Assembly (NCBI GenBank): GCA_019787685.1
Contig: JAHNUO010000033.1
Span: 62,001-126,000 of the forward strand
Reading direction: 5' to 3'
Length of the DNA: 64,000 nucleotides
Origin: Chiua virens
Lineage: Eukaryota > Basidiomycota > Agaricomycetes > Boletales > Boletaceae
The first letter of the stretch is position 1, and each line of letters opens with the position of its first letter. Shown piece by piece: positions 1 through 12,829 of this stretch. The notes beneath the pieces are model-generated. The model was not told the DNA's origin, did no database searches, and worked only from the letters and a program-made list of their open reading frames with translations. A program made the translations under genes and the position numbers.

Positions 1-2403
1 CAAACCCCAAACTTATTTCTAGTTGGGAGAGAAAGAATGTACATACCAGTGACTGACTAGCCTCTTCTCTATTTTGGTTACTAGTAGTAGACTATGGCAC
101 AAGGGAAAGCATGTCTTGCCACATGGGTACTGTATAAATGAATTGTGTATCACTTGTTCAATGAGTTTCTGCTTGATAAAGACTTCTTTAGAAACTCACT
201 GCAAGAATTGCTTGACAATTGCAGGGTTCTTTGAGACCAGGAGATGCAGTAGAAGACAAAGCAGCCACTACAGAGGATATCAGAGTGTGGAAGTTATGCT
301 GCCTTGCATCTGTTCATATCTTTCAACTAGAGGAATGACATCATTGCAGAAGTGTTCTTTTTATCTATACTTGCCAATGGAGTGAGTAATATGAGTCCCC
401 TGGTACCCTGCAATGCTGTCAATGTTTCTCACACTTGAGGTCCAAGGGACTCATATAAAGCCTGTGCATACTCATATGAGCCAATTTTGGTGCTAGAAAA
501 GATAGAATAAAAACCACATCAACCTCACTTATAGAGGTACCCAATAAATCATCACTTTTGTCCACCAAAGTCAGCAATTGTGAGGGAAGCTATTAAAGTT
601 GAGGTGAAACTGCAAGATCCTCGATTTGGTACAAAGGCACCTTTTCTTCCTTCCAGTGGGACAGTATTTAAATATATACTAAATTCAATTCAATTGCAGT
701 AAAAGTCACCAAAATGATGGTAGAGAATATTATTATATGAATCCAAGAACAGACTGAGCATAGCATGGATGACAAGTGGCAGAATGGTCACCCTTTGGAC
801 CATCAAGGTTCTTTCCTTGAGAAACATATTCATACTAGGGCATCATGCCCAGGAATAACATATGTACCATTGGTATCTCATCGTGCTAGAGAATGCATGA
901 AGGGCAGATGAATTCTTCCATATCTTAACCTCCTATACACAAGGTAGCAAGTTCAACTGCCAATAACATAGTGTGGTGCTGTGGTTGCATTGTGCCAACA
1001 GCCTGAAGTCTTTGCAAAAACTGCATACTCAGATCTTACCTGAGGAATGCTTCTGTTCAGTGGCATCAGCAATCATATATATAGTAGACATAAATAAAGT
1101 AAGCCAGCACTTGTATTCTTTTGCAAGGATGCATTGCCTTGAATAACCTGACTCAGTAAACCAGACAATTGACCTAGGATCCTAGGATCATTTGAAATTA
1201 CTATATAGGGGTATCAGTTAATGTGTCAAGTGTTGCTTACCTCTGTTCCTGCCTGCTTCTTGCAAGAGACCCAGTGGATGACCTTCCCTTGCTGTTGTTG
1301 TTACTTGCTTTGCTATTCTCAGTGTCTGCTTTGCACTATCTGGAGGCTCTGCCACATTGAGCCCATTCCTTGCTCCAGAGGCAGTAAAACAATGAATACT
1401 GATTTGACCATCTTTGAGTCTGAGTATAATTTTGAGGTCCAAGCTCAGAGATTTCCTCATTGTGATGGCAGGCAACAATCATTCCTCCATGAGGTCACAT
1501 TCAATAACCTTGTCCTCCTTATGCTCAGCAATATTGACATCCACTCAAACTGTCAAGGATGTCAAATCAACTGTGTAGAAGGCTATGAAGCTCATTATTT
1601 GGCCTCCAAATTTATCTGTCCCTGGGGCAGCTAAGCTTTCCAACTTGTCTCAATCTGATGTATTCAAGTCTAATCCAACAGCCCTAGCCAGTCCAACCAT
1701 CATTGATGATTATGGAGAGAGGTGGCTGAAAACTTGACACAAACAATACATAGATCATTATAAAGATAAAGTTTTGCTGCCACACACTCAGCAAGTCATG
1801 AAGGTATCAGAGTCTTATTTCTGCCTTTCTTTTTCAGACCAGTACTAATGATAGACTAGTGCACCATTTTGAATCTGCTGATGATTTTGGAAATATCTCC
1901 ATTGGTACTGTCCAATTACCTGACAAGCTCCAGGAGTATCTCCATCAACAGTGGAGAACATCATATCCTCTGAAGTGGTGGGTAAATAACAAGGCTTTAT
2001 ACCCAAATGTTGAATGAAATTCAACATTGTTTTTGCACTTCTGATCATCATGTGGCCTGATGTGCACCAGCCACAAGAACAAACATTTACACACAGAAAT
2101 GCAAAGTGATCATTCTCATTCATGCTTAAGCTTGTAGGGTTAGTTGTCAGGGTACTATCTCTCACTGACAGTATGCACCTAGTATAGCTCACCTACTACT
2201 CACCTTACCTCATGTTCTACCCAGATCTTGCTGAACATACCTGGTGCAGTATGGCTGACAAGATGTCATCATTCACAGAGTTTCTCAGCTCAATAAAAAC
2301 TCCATCCTCTCCTTCAGCTTTTCCTATGTCTACTTCACCATTCTCTGACCCTCTCTCTTGATAAACACACTAGCTTGTCAAGAGGCAGGTACATGGCAGC
2401 ATG
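1..2403. other. AT-rich block without recognisable gene
   Basis: I see no known protein family, RNA gene or structured repeat here. The short open frames (longest about 137 codons, near 1.2-1.6 kb) overlap on both strands and show no family motif. Low CpG and abundant TpG/CpA suggest old decayed sequence. Confidence 0.5.
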
Positions 2404-2411
2404 GCAGCAAG

Positions 2412-3169
2412 TAGTGTTTTAAGGTCCAGTTGCAGGATCAGTCAAAAACCACAACTGGACTGAACTGGACTGCTTAGGACCAGTCCAAGGTGGTCCTGCT
2501 CTTGGTACTTTGGAAAAAGAAGTGGTCCTGGTCTTTCAAAATTTGAGAAAAATGAAAAAACTGGTCCTGGACCAGTTTCAACCAGTATTGGCACAGGGTT
2601 CCCCCACTCAGGCCTACTTCCATAATTCTTGCAGTATTTTAGGTATTTATTTGAAATTTCTATGATTAAAATCAAGTTTGTACCCCCTAAATATGACATC
2701 CAACCTGGGAATGGCTATACCTCTGCCATTTATAGACTGATTCTCATGTTTATTGAACCCACAGCACTCCAGGGGTATCCTCTATATTACATACACTGAC
2801 AAAGTGTGAGCCATGTGAATATACCTTTCTTGATTGTGATCTCTATTGCAGATGAGTAGATAACCCTGTAGATAACATGTGGTGCAAAAATGATGATATC
2901 TAGGTCATTTCTGGACTGATTCCCATGAAGATTGGATGCCCAGAAAGGCAAGAATATAATCTAAATTTGGTACACTAATGACTATGTAAGCTGGTCTTTG
3001 CAAAAAACCAGTCTAAACCAGTCCTAAAAAAGTTGTTAAAGTTGTTAGGACCAGTTTTTCCAGTTTTTGTCTAGTCTGACTGGTTTTGGAAGCTTGCTAA
3101 GACTGGTTATGGTCCAGTTGCCTCATTTGGACCATGGAAAACTAGACCAGACTGGACTTTAAAACACTA
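2412..3169. mobile_element. Non-autonomous hAT element (MITE), 758 bp
   Basis: The left end reads tagtgttttaaggtccagt (2412-2430) and the right end, read inward on the other strand, tagtgttttaaagtccagt (3169-3151), matching at 18 of 19 bases. Flanking 8-mers gcagcaag (2404-2411) and gtagcaaa (3170-3177) agree at 6 of 8, both differences being transitions. An 8-bp duplication with TAGTG ends is the hAT hallmark. The interior is packed with short direct and inverted copies of ggaccagt/actggtcc, like the subterminal transposase-binding repeats of hAT elements. No transposase is encoded, so it would need one in trans. Confidence 0.75.
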
Positions 3170-3177
3170 GTAGCAAA

Positions 3178-5990
3178 CACCAGTCAGTCCATTCATGCAC
3201 TCTTTCTTGAATTGACACTCAGAAGTGTCTATTGGCATATGCATTGCTTCATCTGAGTCCAACCATCCAACGAAGAAGGTGAAGAAGATGCTTACCACTA
3301 TGAGTCCACTTCTGCTACATCCTTTCTTCTGGAATGGATCTCTTTGTGGATTTCTCTCATACAGCATGATCAGAGATCAGTCAAGAGAGAGAAGGCTGTG
3401 GAAGACTTGCATGCAGCTTGCATGCTACAGCTTGCTCATGCAAGCTATGATACCTTTGCTGTGCAAGTCCAAGTACCACAAGAAATGCATTTATCAACTT
3501 GATATCATGTGTACTATTGTGCATGATAGGTATAAGAAAGCTACTTCTGTTTTGCACTCTGCTGATCTCTAGATGGTATTTCTGTGTTCTTATCAGATAC
3601 TCTTCATTTGAAGCTCTCACCTATCCTTGCTCAACATCACTCAGACTCATTATTTGAAGGGAGTTTCTCTGAGGGTTCTGCTTCTCTATTGTGACATCCA
3701 TTGGTGATTAGATATGTATCTATTGTATTTCCTATTCTCTAGTCATGGTTTTCTATTCCTGATTCCTAGTATTCCCATTATCTTGTACCACTGGCATGTA
3801 ACACAGAATGTTTATCAATCAAACTTGTGTGCATGGGAAATTTATTACTAAACAGACTCCTTGCTTCTGTGTGTCACAAGCATTCATGACACCTACCCCC
3901 AATGGGTCAAGTCTGAGTCACAAGATTCCTTATGCACTCCAAGTCTAGATCCCCTCTCTGTGGTAACTGTTCACTTTTGTCACTATCCTAGAACTTAAAC
4001 TACCCTGTTTGGTTGTGCTATGACTGCAGGTAGAGTCACAGTTTGAAGATTTTAAAAGTTATGATCATGGAACATGCCCACAGTGTAAGAATATCATACC
4101 ATAGTTTCCTCAAATCCATTTGAGTCTTATTGGAAAGATTTAATTACAATCATCCAAACATGCCTGTACCTGCACCCCTCTCAAAGCCATTCAGTTGATT
4201 CAGCAACTTGATAGCTGTTTGTTTCTATCACTGGCCTAGAGCTTAATTAACCCATTTGGCTATACTATACCTCTGCAGTGCATTTCAACAAGATTCAGTT
4301 ATAATCTTCATACTAATACCCTTCTTTCTTCCATTCATGTCTGCAAATCGGTCATGGTCCCTACACTGGTCAACAATAGTTGGCTAGAGTGTGTAATCTC
4401 TGTCTATTACACTGTTGAGTGACACATACCTTTTGATTGGGCAGCTGGCTGGTATAGTATGACATGTCTATGGTAATTTGGCCACTATGAGTAAGTCCTA
4501 GCCATAAATGCCCTCACTCCTCAAAGTCTCCATACTATACTCTTGCAACATGCTTCAACCTTCTTATACAACTTTTTTATTATTAGTGTCTCATATTGTG
4601 CTCTAGCATGTCAACCTTTGAGTCTAACCTTTTGAGTGACCCTCATAAATAAACTAACTTGTTTTACAGGCCATGGGACTCATGGACTGCACACTGGCCA
4701 ATCCAGGCCAGGGGCCAGTCAGCCTTCCAGGAATGCCAGTGACCCCAATTTCTACATATCTCTTACTCCTATTCCTGCCTTTGTTCCCTGCCCATACAAC
4801 AGACCATCATTATAGCCTGACCAGACATCTCATGATGGCATATCACTTCCACAACTATCTCAGCCTGCCCCAAACCTATTGAACACCATACCTCCTTCTC
4901 AGGCTCTACCTCTTATGAGTATCATAGTTTGCTTAGCAACCCATGATTCATTCCAAGACATGGTCTCTGTGTCATTAGCCTCTGAAGACAACTACAGGAC
5001 CCAGTACATATGATCATAGTCTATGGCCATGCCATTGATGGGTTCATCATCTAGCCATGTAGATACTCAGGCTGTAGTAGAAGATTGACTGAGAGGTATA
5101 GGCAATATGATCAGAGTAAGTAATCTGTTCACTGAATACTTTGTTAATAACACAAGTTCAACATAGACTTTATGCCAAGGTGTTGAACAGCATCAAGGAT
5201 GAAGTCACTCAAGGCTTTTAGCTCACATATCCAATCATTTGGAGACTCTTTATACATGCAGGCCCACACCTCTCACACAATATCCTATAGTAACTCTCTT
5301 GGAGAATCATTGTATACTGAAAGTGCAACTATATCCCAACAAGGCACATTGAAGAAAAAGCCACGGAAGTAATCTTTTTACTTGAAGAAAGTCCTGGAAG
5401 TCCTGGTAGAGGCAAGGATTTTACTTCTCTTTGAAATAGTAATCATTGTGGGTTAACCAGTGGGGAAGCACAAGTTGGGACAAAAAAACTAGGAGCTTTA
5501 TATTCATGAGGTGCTCCTTGAAGCAAATCATGGATTGCAAAGAGATAAGCAACCCACTATTGGGTGAACCTTACTCAAGCTTTTCCCAGCTCTATAGCAA
5601 GCCAAGGATGGCCTTAGCATAGAAGGAACTGCAAGTCACACCAGCATAGAGGTCACTCTGCCACCAGTTGTGCAAACACTTGGGATAGAGAGATTAGTAA
5701 GTGTCTTATTTATGCACACTGTTCCAATAAAGCTAAACATGTTCACCAGCTTCTTAACTCACTCACCACATTCCATGATGAACTTGTAGAGAAGGCAGCA
5801 CTCTATATGCTGCCCTTTTACCAGAATAACAATTCAACCTTGGACAATGATTCACAACAACTACTACTTATATGGAAAGTGAACTGATATAACAAAATCA
5901 CTGACTCAAGGAATGTCACCAAGTTCATCATGCATGTGCACAACAACAACATAAGTTTTCACTGAGTTAGTATGGCTCTTGCTTGAGATT
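3178..5990. other. Gene-free block
   Basis: No recognisable coding region, RNA gene or repeat array. The open frames are short (up to about 115 codons, near 3.2-3.6 kb), lack family motifs and overlap antisense frames. The LINE reverse transcriptase that would be expected left of the endonuclease relic is not visible in any frame next to 6.0 kb. Confidence 0.5.
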
Positions 5991-6009
5991 TTTGTAGTAT
6001 TCAAAGACC

Positions 6010-7947
6010 CTACCTATTTCTGATAGAAGTTTCATCTGTCAGAAGGGTCCCTTCATCATCCATGACAGGCTTGACTATGTCAATCCTCTTTCCATTTGTC
6101 ATTTGGGATTCCCACCAATGGAAAGCTTTCATTTCATTGTCATGGTATAGTTTTGCCACCCTCTTCACTTCTTTTGAGTGAAGGTATGCTTTGCACTGTC
6201 TTAGTGCCTTCTTTGAGGCCTGGTGTAACATATGATATTTGCATAACAGATAGTCCTTATCAGCAGATCCTTGTAAGTGGGCATGTTCCCAAGCTTGTCT
6301 GGCTTTGTGCACCTCTTCAACTTTCTTCTTAAGAGTTCTATTCATATACATTTTTCCCCTGAAGGTTTGTTGTTTTATGCTGAGAGCTAGTATGTTATCA
6401 TTGATGGTTGCACAGAACTATTTAGCACCTTTATCCAGTGCCTCCTCAGAGCTAATTGGTTCTACTGGGAGAGTGCTCCAGTGGTTGCTATATACCAGCT
6501 ATTTGCCATGACCTTTTACCAAGTCCACATTGTAGTGGTAACTTGGTGTGATTGGCACTAATGGATGGTCCACTTCATTTACTAGTTCTGTCATTAGCAG
6601 AAAGTGGTCACTTAGTTCCCATGGATCTTCTAGAGTTTTGGCTAGGAATAGTTCTTCTCGTGCCTTTGGGTTTATAACAATACTATTAATATCAGACCAG
6701 GCAGCTCCTTCTCTATGGAAGGTGAGACCATCACCATTCACTGGTAGACATTCTAAGGCTGTCTTTGCAGTCTTCAGTCTACATTGGAGTAAGTTACACA
6801 GTAAGTTAAAGTCTCCTAGAAGGACCACATTTGCTGTGGGATCTTTTTGTATTACTTCAGTATATTCAGCTAGTATTTCCTTTAGAGATGCTGTGTGTGC
6901 TACATGTCTGTTGCCTCCAGATGGAAGGTATATTGCAAAGAAATGCCAGGGAGTTTTTTTCCTGAACTTTGCTACCTTGACATGGATAAGGTGATCATGT
7001 TTTATTTTTCCTACTTCATATGAGGAGTAATGTCGATGAACCAGCAACATTTGTCCTCAGAAGCCTTTCTTGCTATCTCTTTTATAGATTTCATATCCAT
7101 CAAGATAGAAGTTATAGGTGTCCAGTCCAAGCAAAGTTTCTTGAACTGCCAAAATGTCTATGTTATTTTCTAGCAGCATATTCTGGATAAGGGGATGTTT
7201 TGATCCCATTCCATTTACATTGAGGGTTGAAAGCCTACCCTGAGAATCTTTTCTCATTGCAGAATGAAATCCAGTTGGGTCTGAGGAGTGTAAATGAAGT
7301 GGGGAGTCTGTCTGAACACTGTTGGTTCTTAAGTCACTTCTTGCTTGGGAGGTTTTTGCAGGATTGGCTAGGTGTCAAGCAATCCAACTGGAGTTGTTTT
7401 CATCCAGTGCATTATCCTTTCTTCGAAGGTAGCAACGTTTTTCACATTACCATCTTTGAGCCTCAGGCCAGTTTTGTTCATCCAAGTTCCTATGTAATAT
7501 TCTTTTAAGGATGGGAGTAAGGGGATGTCCTCGACCATCATACTGGCTTGTCATGTTCCTACTCAGATGATGGATTTGCCATGCCACTTGGGTGCTCTCC
7601 ATCTCTTTTCCATCTCTTGTTAGTCTATCAAGCTCCTCAAATCATCTTCTCCCTCTATCACTCAAGAGATCACTATCATAGTATGAGACTTCACTGTTTG
7701 AGTTCATGGTAGATCTAATGAACAAGACAAAACTAGGTTCTCTTCTACACCAATCCATCTCACCCTCTGTCAGGTTCCTTCCCCTGCTGGCATTTGAATG
7801 CTCAGAGAACACCTGGGAAGTGACTTTGGGCTCGACTTCTTGTACAGCTGTCCTAAAATTCTGTGCCAGACTGGTGTACATATGTGACCCAAGGTTGTTT
7901 GTTTGTATAATATGATGTGTGTGATTTGTTAGAAAGTTAGTTAACAA
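6010..7947 (-). pseudogene. LINE ORF2 relic: N-terminal region and AP-like endonuclease
   Basis: One minus-strand frame runs from 7947 to 6010, interrupted only by stops (including 7642, 7057, 6499 and 6418). It carries the endonuclease/exonuclease/phosphatase fold of non-LTR retrotransposons: LNVNGM and ILAVQET near 7.2-7.1 kb, LLGDFN near 6.8 kb, and the terminal SDH near 6.6 kb. The part from 6351 to 6010 is the charged helical linker that normally precedes the reverse transcriptase. The stop at 7057 is a TGA where CGA is plausible, and those at 6499 and 6418 are TAG. No reverse transcriptase follows, so the element is truncated or was cut there. Family: Tad1-like LINE, inferred from layout. 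Confidence 0.75.
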
Positions 7948-8830
7948 CTAGGTAGGTAGTCAGCCTGTCCCAGAGGAGTCCAAAAAAGGTAATGGAAGCA
8001 ACCCAGACTAGGTGCTACTACCATCACAAGATAAAGATTGTGTTTAAGGGATAACAGAGTAAGCTTGGCATTTTTGGCTTGACTAGCTTTTCACTTCTGG
8101 AGTAACATTCCCCTTAGGTACATAGGCCCAAGATGTCTTGTAACATTTTGGACTATTCCTATTCTTCATTAATCATCTTAATATCATTCTTAAGAAACAA
8201 AGAGGCTCAGGTTAGGCTTGCATTCTCAACTTCAAGATCTTGCAATTAGCTCAACTCAAGCAGTGTGTCACTCTAAGTTCACTTGACTCAGTCTTAGTCA
8301 GTAATAAAACATATTCATAGCACTTCTATTGAGCAAGCTAAGCATAGTCTGTATAGGTGATGTAAACTATTAACTAATGTAAACTACTAACACTACTTTA
8401 TCATAAGTACTCAACAAACATTAGGTGTGCTTCCATGGTTCTCAAAGGCTGGCCCTAAAGTACAATTTCCTTATATAGAAATCCCAAAGACTGGCCCTAA
8501 AGTCCCTCTTAGAGTCACTTCAAGACCCATAGGTTGTGGATTTTGATAGGATTGTAACTATTAGCAAACACTTTTGGTTCACCACAGTTAACAAGCCTTT
8601 CAAATCCATCACCTATGGGTCGACTCTAATCATCTCCTTAAGCATTTTCTTTCAAGGTTCTTAGATGTTTTTCAAGCTTTAACAAATCTTTTTCTTTTGT
8701 AAAGACATAGCTCAAAGGAGGGTTCCATATTAATGTGTGTCAAGGTTCATCAATCTAAAAAGTATTTTAAAATGAATGTCAACAAATGAGTGGTATCAGG
8801 TATAGTTCTATGGATAGGATGCTACAACCT

Positions 8831-9969
8831 TTAGATTCTGGCTTTCTTCATAGCCTGCTCAGTCTTGTTGCCTCTCTTCCTCTTTCTTGACTTCCTCGAG
8901 GCTTTCCCCTTGTTTCCTTTCCCAGTCTTAGTCCCAGCAAGTTTCGCTGTGTCATTTTCTACCTGCCTCACAATTGCCTCTATTTCTGCAATAGGCAAGA
9001 CAGTGCCTTCCTCCTGTCCTCCTGATAGCACAACACCCTGAGATACAAAAGACCATCCTTTTGTGTCATTTACCACCAACTTCTACCTCATGGGACAGTC
9101 CACGATCCAGTGGTCCTCATCTGAGCAGGTTACACAAGCCTGCTTCCAAGTCAGCTCAACCTTGAGTCCATCTACCTTCAAAGACATGGTAAACTTTTCC
9201 ATCCTACTCAATATGGGAGACCTGTCCAGTTCCACAATGGTGAGAAAGCCATCAATGCGATTAAGTTTTATGCCATTGGGCATAGCAACATGCTGGTGCC
9301 TGACAACCAACTCAACATAGATGAGTTCTTGAATCGTGAGTTGAACATGCATGATTGGGATAGCAAGGGGGATGTTTGTGTTGGTGATAGGAATTTGAAC
9401 AGGAGAAGAGTTGACAGGAGACATGATATGAAAGCCAATGCCATGTACTAGCTTGATCCAGCCTCAGGGAACTTGTGCAAGATTTTGACAAGATTTCCCT
9501 TGTCAAATGTCATGAGAAAATGGTGAGTCTTCCTACTGGCCAAAAATCTGTCCAAACTAGAAGGGCAAATGGCCAACTGTGCTTTACCATGAAATTGTCC
9601 ACTTGCTCCATCCTTTGAAAACTATACACATTTTGGGCACCAAACTTAATATACATGGTCAAAGGCTGTCACAAAGACAAGCCAGAGACAAATATTAGCT
9701 TGTTCCAAAAAGCAACTAGCCTGACTGGTAACATGAGTGAACACCTGGGAGCCATACCACATGGAATCCTTCCCAAACATATCTTTCAACACCTTCTTCA
9801 TCACCTCCGTCAATGTTGGCAACAGCATATCACTGCTTGAACTGTCTGTGGTACCTGCAAAGATCCCTGTATGCTCATTCTCGTAGTACTTGCATTTCTG
9901 CTTCTTTAGAGTAGACACAGTGTGTCTGGTGATAGACGTGGTAGGAGTAACAGGAGTAACAGACATCAA
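8831..9969 (-). pseudogene. LINE ORF1 (gag-like) relic with zinc knuckle
   Basis: Minus-strand pieces 9969-9646, 9424-9083 and 9079-8831 lie upstream of the endonuclease relic on the same strand, as ORF1 does in Tad1-like LINEs. The middle piece ends in CVTCSDEDHWIVDC, a CX2CX4HX4C zinc knuckle for nucleic-acid binding. An in-frame TAG at 9083 follows, and the frame then continues into a very basic tail (KGKASRKSRKRKR, ending near 8831). At least one frameshift separates the first piece from the second. The 0.9 kb between this and ORF2 shows nothing else recognisable. Assignment to the same element as ORF2 is by position and strand. Confidence 0.6.
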
Positions 9970-9989
9970 GGAGATTATGGTAAAGAGTG

Positions 9990-10632
9990 TTCGAGAGAAA
10001 GAGTAGGGTGGAAAAAATATGTTCTCCTAGCAAAGGTCCACATTAAATAACTTTGCTAGGCAGTGGTGTCTGCCATTATCATTATTCCTAAATGGACTTT
10101 GCCCATATGCTTCAACTCACACACAAAAACCATCATTCTATAGACTCATAAAAGGAAAAACAACTTATTCCAAAAGAAAAATAAAATATTTTTCATGTCA
10201 TTCATTACATGCATAGGGCCATCTAGTTCGAGATAGAGCTGAGTTTGCCTAGTCACACACTCTGGAGCTATGATGTCTGGGTACAAACATTTTTGCAATT
10301 TAACCTGCTCAGTATTGGTAGTGAGCTGTCAGCCTTTTGCCAATAGTGGACCACTGCCTTTTGGCTCCGTCTCGTAAAGTTTTAGCAATACAAAAATTTA
10401 TTTCTCCCCTGAGCATGTGAGTAATGACAGGGCACAAATCACACTCTAGGCATCTTGTCAATCACTTTGATTTCAGGCAACCAAAGGAGTAAGTCGTTAA
10501 TGCCCACTTGGCTTATTCTCTAACCCAGAATATGTAGACATTACTCTCACAGGAAAGGTGCACATGGTGTAATACAAACAGTAGGATATATGAATATCAA
10601 GCCAATTTTGCCAATGATTGCCATAGTAATAA
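9990..10632. other. Unassigned block beside the 18S fragment
   Basis: Between the LINE ORF1 relic and the recognisable 18S sequence. Read on the minus strand it directly continues the rRNA fragment, but I cannot align it to the next part of 18S. It may be a highly diverged rDNA stretch, an intron-like insert or unrelated sequence. Confidence 0.35.
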
Positions 10633-11037
10633 TGCCTTCCTTTTATGTGGCTCCAGAATCAAACCCTTATTCCCTATTACCCATTGAAACGATGATAGAC
10701 CTTTCTTCTACCATCAAAAGTTAATAGGGCAGATATTTGAATGAAGCATCACTGGCACAAGGCCATGCAATTTGAGCAGTTATTATGAATCACCAAATGA
10801 TTAGCCAGCCATGTTGATTTTTTATCTAATAAATACACCCCTCCCAGAAATCAGGGCTTGATTGCATGTATTAGCTCTAGAATTACCATAGTTATCCATG
10901 TAGCAAGTCATCATCAAATAAACTATAACTGATTTAATGAGCCATTTGCAGTTTCACTGTACAAATTTGTTTATACTTGGCCATGCATGGCTTAATCTTG
11001 AGACAAGCATATGACTACTGGCAGGATCAACCAGGTA
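10633..11037 (-). rRNA. 18S rRNA 5' fragment, about 400 nt, degenerate
   Basis: The minus strand begins at 11037 with acctggttgatcctgccagt, the canonical 5' end of eukaryotic small-subunit rRNA. It then follows the conserved order through catatgcttgtctcaa, gctcattaaatcagtta, gagctaatacatgc, gtatttattagataaaaa and gccttgtgcc to aataagggtttgattctgga. The fit fades near 10633, around rRNA position 430. Many changes from the consensus are at CpG (for example gcgaatgg is gcaaatgg), so this looks like a decayed pseudocopy outside the working rDNA array. No other rRNA gene is seen. Confidence 0.9.
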
Positions 11038-12060
11038 ACTAATCCATCCAGACTAGCCCTCTATTAGGAGGCATCACCCTCCATTCAGTAAGGCCATGGC
11101 ATTTCGTTAAACCCATTGAACATTCATTCTCCTAATCATCACTGACAGAACTAATTCTTCCAAACAAGCCCCTTTATTCGACAGGATTATATTGCCCTCT
11201 ATTCAATAAGGCTTGGAGGTTTTGTTCCTAGTCATGATGAGTCTGCCTTGTTTTCCCTGATCTCATATATCTTAGATAGGCTGCCCTATGTCTTATAGAC
11301 ATAGATTTCCTTCCTCCATAAAGATTACCAGTCACCGGAAATGTCTAACAAACATCTCTCAGTCACAGCAGATCCTCAAGTGGTTGATTGTGTCTGGTCT
11401 AGCCATCAGCAATCAATCCACACCCTTCTCTCAATGCTAACATTGACACGTATTAGATGAGCATGGAACATCAGACCATGAACAGATCTGTAAATCACCC
11501 AGCATACATTATTTCCCATCAGTTCATTTCAACTATGCAAGCACATCCATGACTAGGATTCAGATGAAGCTAGCCATAGCAAGGCATACTTGACAGGAGG
11601 TACACCAAAGAGCAAGACTTGAAACTAGTCTGCCTCTAGACACCATTGCTTTCAATCTTGAATGAACTTCCCTCCCCCCTACTACTACTCATACTTCTAA
11701 TGATCAACAAGGTAGACATCAACATGTAGCAAAGTGGTCTAGCCAATGATGCACTAGCACATCAAGCTAGCAAATCAGAAAGCATCTGAAGACCATTCAT
11801 TGGTACAGCCAAAAGCCTACACCACATGTAGCTTGACTAGCAAAGCCCTAAAGGAATGACAAGTGAAGCAATCTTACTAATGATAAGCCTAATGATTGAT
11901 CAAACTCATCAATTAGTGTCAGGGGACCATTCATTGGTTGTGCTCACAATAGCACTTCACCAGCTTGATAAAAACCCCAGTGTGAAGGATGAAGGATGAC
12001 ACTGACACTAGCAAATCTATCAATGACTAACAAGGTAAACCATCAGCTTGTAGCAAAGCA
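11038..12060. other. Possible rDNA external-spacer remnant
   Basis: This sequence sits immediately upstream of the 18S 5' end, where an external transcribed spacer would lie. It has no coding potential. It contains weak internal duplications: ccctctattaggaggc (11059) resembles ccctctattcaataagg (11192), and a ~40-bp stretch from aacaaggtagac (near 11.7 kb) recurs near 12.03 kb. Spacer origin is inferred from position only. Confidence 0.3.
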
Positions 12061-12313
12061 GTCTAGGCAACATATACTATGGGCCCAGCCATTTGTTTAG
12101 TCAGATTTGCCCTGGGGTGCAAGAGGCATGAGTTTAGGTGTTCACTAAATCATGTTTTGGGCACTTTTAGACTGACAGATTTTTTGATGGTGGCAGTGCA
12201 ACACAATTGTTTCAATACTACCAAAAGTGCTAATGGACTGCAATTCTGGCTAATTGGACTACACTTTGGCTACACTTTTGTGCAGTTGTTTGCACACTTT
12301 GTCTACACTTTTA

Positions 12314-12500
12314 CTAATCAAAAATGTGCCACACTTGTGTGTCCACTAATTCAAAATCACACCACACTGTTTACCACACTTTGTCTACACTTTTACTAAT
12401 CAAAAATGCACCACATTTGTATGTCCACTAATTCAAACATTGTTTACTACACTTTGCTAATCAAAAATGCGCCACACTTGTGTGTCCACTAATTCAAAAT
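12314..12500. repeat. Short direct repeats (ctaatcaaaaatg...gtccactaattcaaa)
   Basis: Three copies begin at 12314, 12396 and 12457 with ctaatcaaaaatg followed by ccacacttgtgtgtcc-type sequence and ctaattcaaa. The spacing is irregular (82 and 61 bp). They lead directly into the foldback block to the right, and the two probably form one element. Confidence 0.7.
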
Positions 12501-12785
12501 CACACCATACTTTTCACTACACTTTTTACTACACTTTTTACCACACTTTTTTTACACTTTACTACACTTTTACTACACTTTCATTACACTTTTTCACTAC
12601 ACTTTTCACTACACTTGAAGTGTGGTCAAAAATGTAACAAAATGTATAGTGACAAGTTTAGTAAAGTGTATGAAAAAAGTGTAGTGAAAAGTGTAATAAA
12701 GTGTACAAAAGAAGTGTAGTGAAAAGTGTAGTGAAAGTGTAGTGAAAAAAATGTAGTGAAAAGTGTACAAAAAAGTGTCGTAACA
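12501..12785. repeat. Large imperfect foldback of (actacacttttc)n / (gaaaagtgtagt)n
   Basis: From about 12505 to 12616 the plus strand repeats actacactttt-type units. After the centre cacttgaagtg (about 12613-12623) the complementary units gaaaagtgtagtg run to about 12780. The two arms can pair to a hairpin of roughly 100 bp or more. No TIR or target duplication could be fixed. It could be the core of a foldback transposon or clustered transposase-binding repeats. Confidence 0.7.
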
Positions 12786-12829
12786 TATACTAGGAAGCCT
12801 AATGGGTTATACATATATATAACTTATGA

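Noticed and set aside
74..385. 103-codon plus frame with several Cys
   Set aside because: No family motif, no context, overlaps nothing conserved; random frames of this size are common in the window.
9990..10632. Group I intron or more rRNA after the 18S fragment
   Set aside because: I could not match core intron helices or later 18S segments with confidence.
12480..12814. Open frames on both strands (about 79 and 62 codons, LFTTLFTTLF-like)
   Set aside because: They are translations of the foldback tandem units; both strands read alike and composition is pure repeat.
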